14,478 bases of DNA, taken from DASQPR01 sp035713725 (GTDB taxonomy: Bacteria > Actinomycetota > Actinomycetes > Mycobacteriales > Micromonosporaceae). The DNA is taken from positions 1-14,478 of the forward strand of contig DASTMZ010000114.1 in the NCBI GenBank assembly GCA_035713725.1, given 5' to 3'. A program made the position numbers and the translations under genes. The notes beneath the pieces are model-generated. The model was not told where the DNA came from and did not search any database. It worked only from the letters and a program-made list of their open reading frames with translations. Shown here one piece after another: positions 14,102 to 14,478 of the stretch. Each line of letters begins with the position of its first letter. Position 1 is the first letter of the stretch.

Positions 14102-14478
14102 ATGGAAGACAGCCCGGAACAGACCCACAACGGAACTACCCGACGCAGACTGCTCGGCGGCGCCGCAGCCGTTGGCATCGGTGTGGCGTCGGCCGCCCTC
14201 CCGATCAACGTACGCAAGGCGATCGCTGCCACGCCGAACCGAGGCCATGGCAGCCTCGCGGACATCAAGCATGTCGTCATGCTGATGCAGGAGAACCGGA
14301 GCTTCGACCACTACTTCGGCACGCTGTCGGGAGTACGCGGTTTCGACGACCCGCACGCGCTGCGAATCTCGAACGGTCGACCGGTGTTCTTCCAGCCGGA
14401 TCCGACGAATCCGGATGGCTATCTGCTCCCGTACCGGCTGAACACCAAGATCAGCGCGGCGCAGGCGATCCCATCGAC
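14102..14478 (+). CDS. Phospholipase C, phosphoesterase family, Tat-exported (N-terminal part)
   Basis: The first 125 codons are in the window and the gene continues past the end. The N-terminus has a twin-arginine signal: TTRRRLLGG at 12-20, then an Ala/Gly/Val-rich core to about residue 34, so the enzyme is probably exported folded. The mature part opens with IKHVVMLMQENRSFDHYFGT at 55-74, the hallmark of the family that includes bacterial phosphatidylcholine-hydrolysing phospholipase C and acid phosphatases. In that motif Glu64 and Asn65 fall in the metal and active-site region (family knowledge). GVRGFDDP follows. AAAGGA is 7 nt before the ATG. Family members release phosphate-containing head groups and are often induced by phosphate starvation, but no clear Pho box is seen. 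Exact substrate is open. Confidence 0.93.
   Translation, partial: MEDSPEQTHNGTTRRRLLGGAAAVGIGVASAALPINVRKAIAATPNRGHGSLADIKHVVMLMQENRSFDHYFGTLSGVRGFDDPHALRISNGRPVFFQPDPTNPDGYLLPYRLNTKISAAQAIPS

Overview
The window is high-GC DNA from an actinobacterium. The evidence is strong G/C bias at third codon positions, lipobox and Tat-type exported proteins, a CUT1-type sugar transporter, and several promoters placed so close to the start codon that the mRNA would be leaderless. I cannot name the genus. It carries 11 complete protein genes, a gene cut at each end, one clear and one doubtful gene remnant, and several inverted repeats. There are no tRNA, rRNA, CRISPR or transposase signals.

Left part (1-4615), sugar uptake and catabolism. 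On the minus strand are a lipoprotein solute-binding protein, a MalF-like permease and the first codons of a second permease. A perfect 16-bp hairpin lies between the binding-protein and permease genes. Divergently, on the plus strand, are a PfkB-family sugar-phosphate kinase and a class II ketose-bisphosphate aldolase. The divergent promoter region holds a perfect 10-bp inverted repeat (GGTGATTGAA, 20-nt spacer, TTCAATCACC), a good candidate for the shared operator. The kinase and aldolase imply a ketohexose route: phosphorylation to a 1,6-bisphosphate, then cleavage to two trioses. The sugar itself (tagatose, fructose or another) cannot be read from the sequence.

Middle part (4674-9387), mostly unrelated single genes. 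There is a proline/threonine-rich one-pass membrane protein of unknown function. Next is a DUF4236 protein with a coiled-coil-like middle and an unnamed C-terminal domain, followed by a 55-residue membrane protein. A small gene broken by an in-frame TAG comes next, then an HtrA-type serine protease made as a lipoprotein. A doubtful small-ORF remnant precedes a fusion of a pterin-4a-carbinolamine dehydratase-like domain with a glyoxalase/VOC-like domain. Three of these genes (starts at 5561, 6816 and 8740) have a TANNNT box ending 6-7 nt before the start codon.

Right part (9410-14478). A 999-residue GH38 alpha-mannosidase on the minus strand is divergent from a DUF1905/YdeI-like gene. That gene converges on a two-domain DUF427 protein across a hairpin. 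A Tat-exported phospholipase C of the phosphoesterase family starts at 14102 and runs off the end. The mannosidase has no signal peptide, so it probably trims mannosides inside the cell. A link to the sugar importer 8 kb away is possible but unproven.

I see no clear new multi-gene system. The most unusual points are the DUF4236 protein with its small membrane neighbour, the operator-like repeat and intercistronic hairpin of the sugar operon, the dehydratase-VOC fusion, and the freshly broken gene at 7050.
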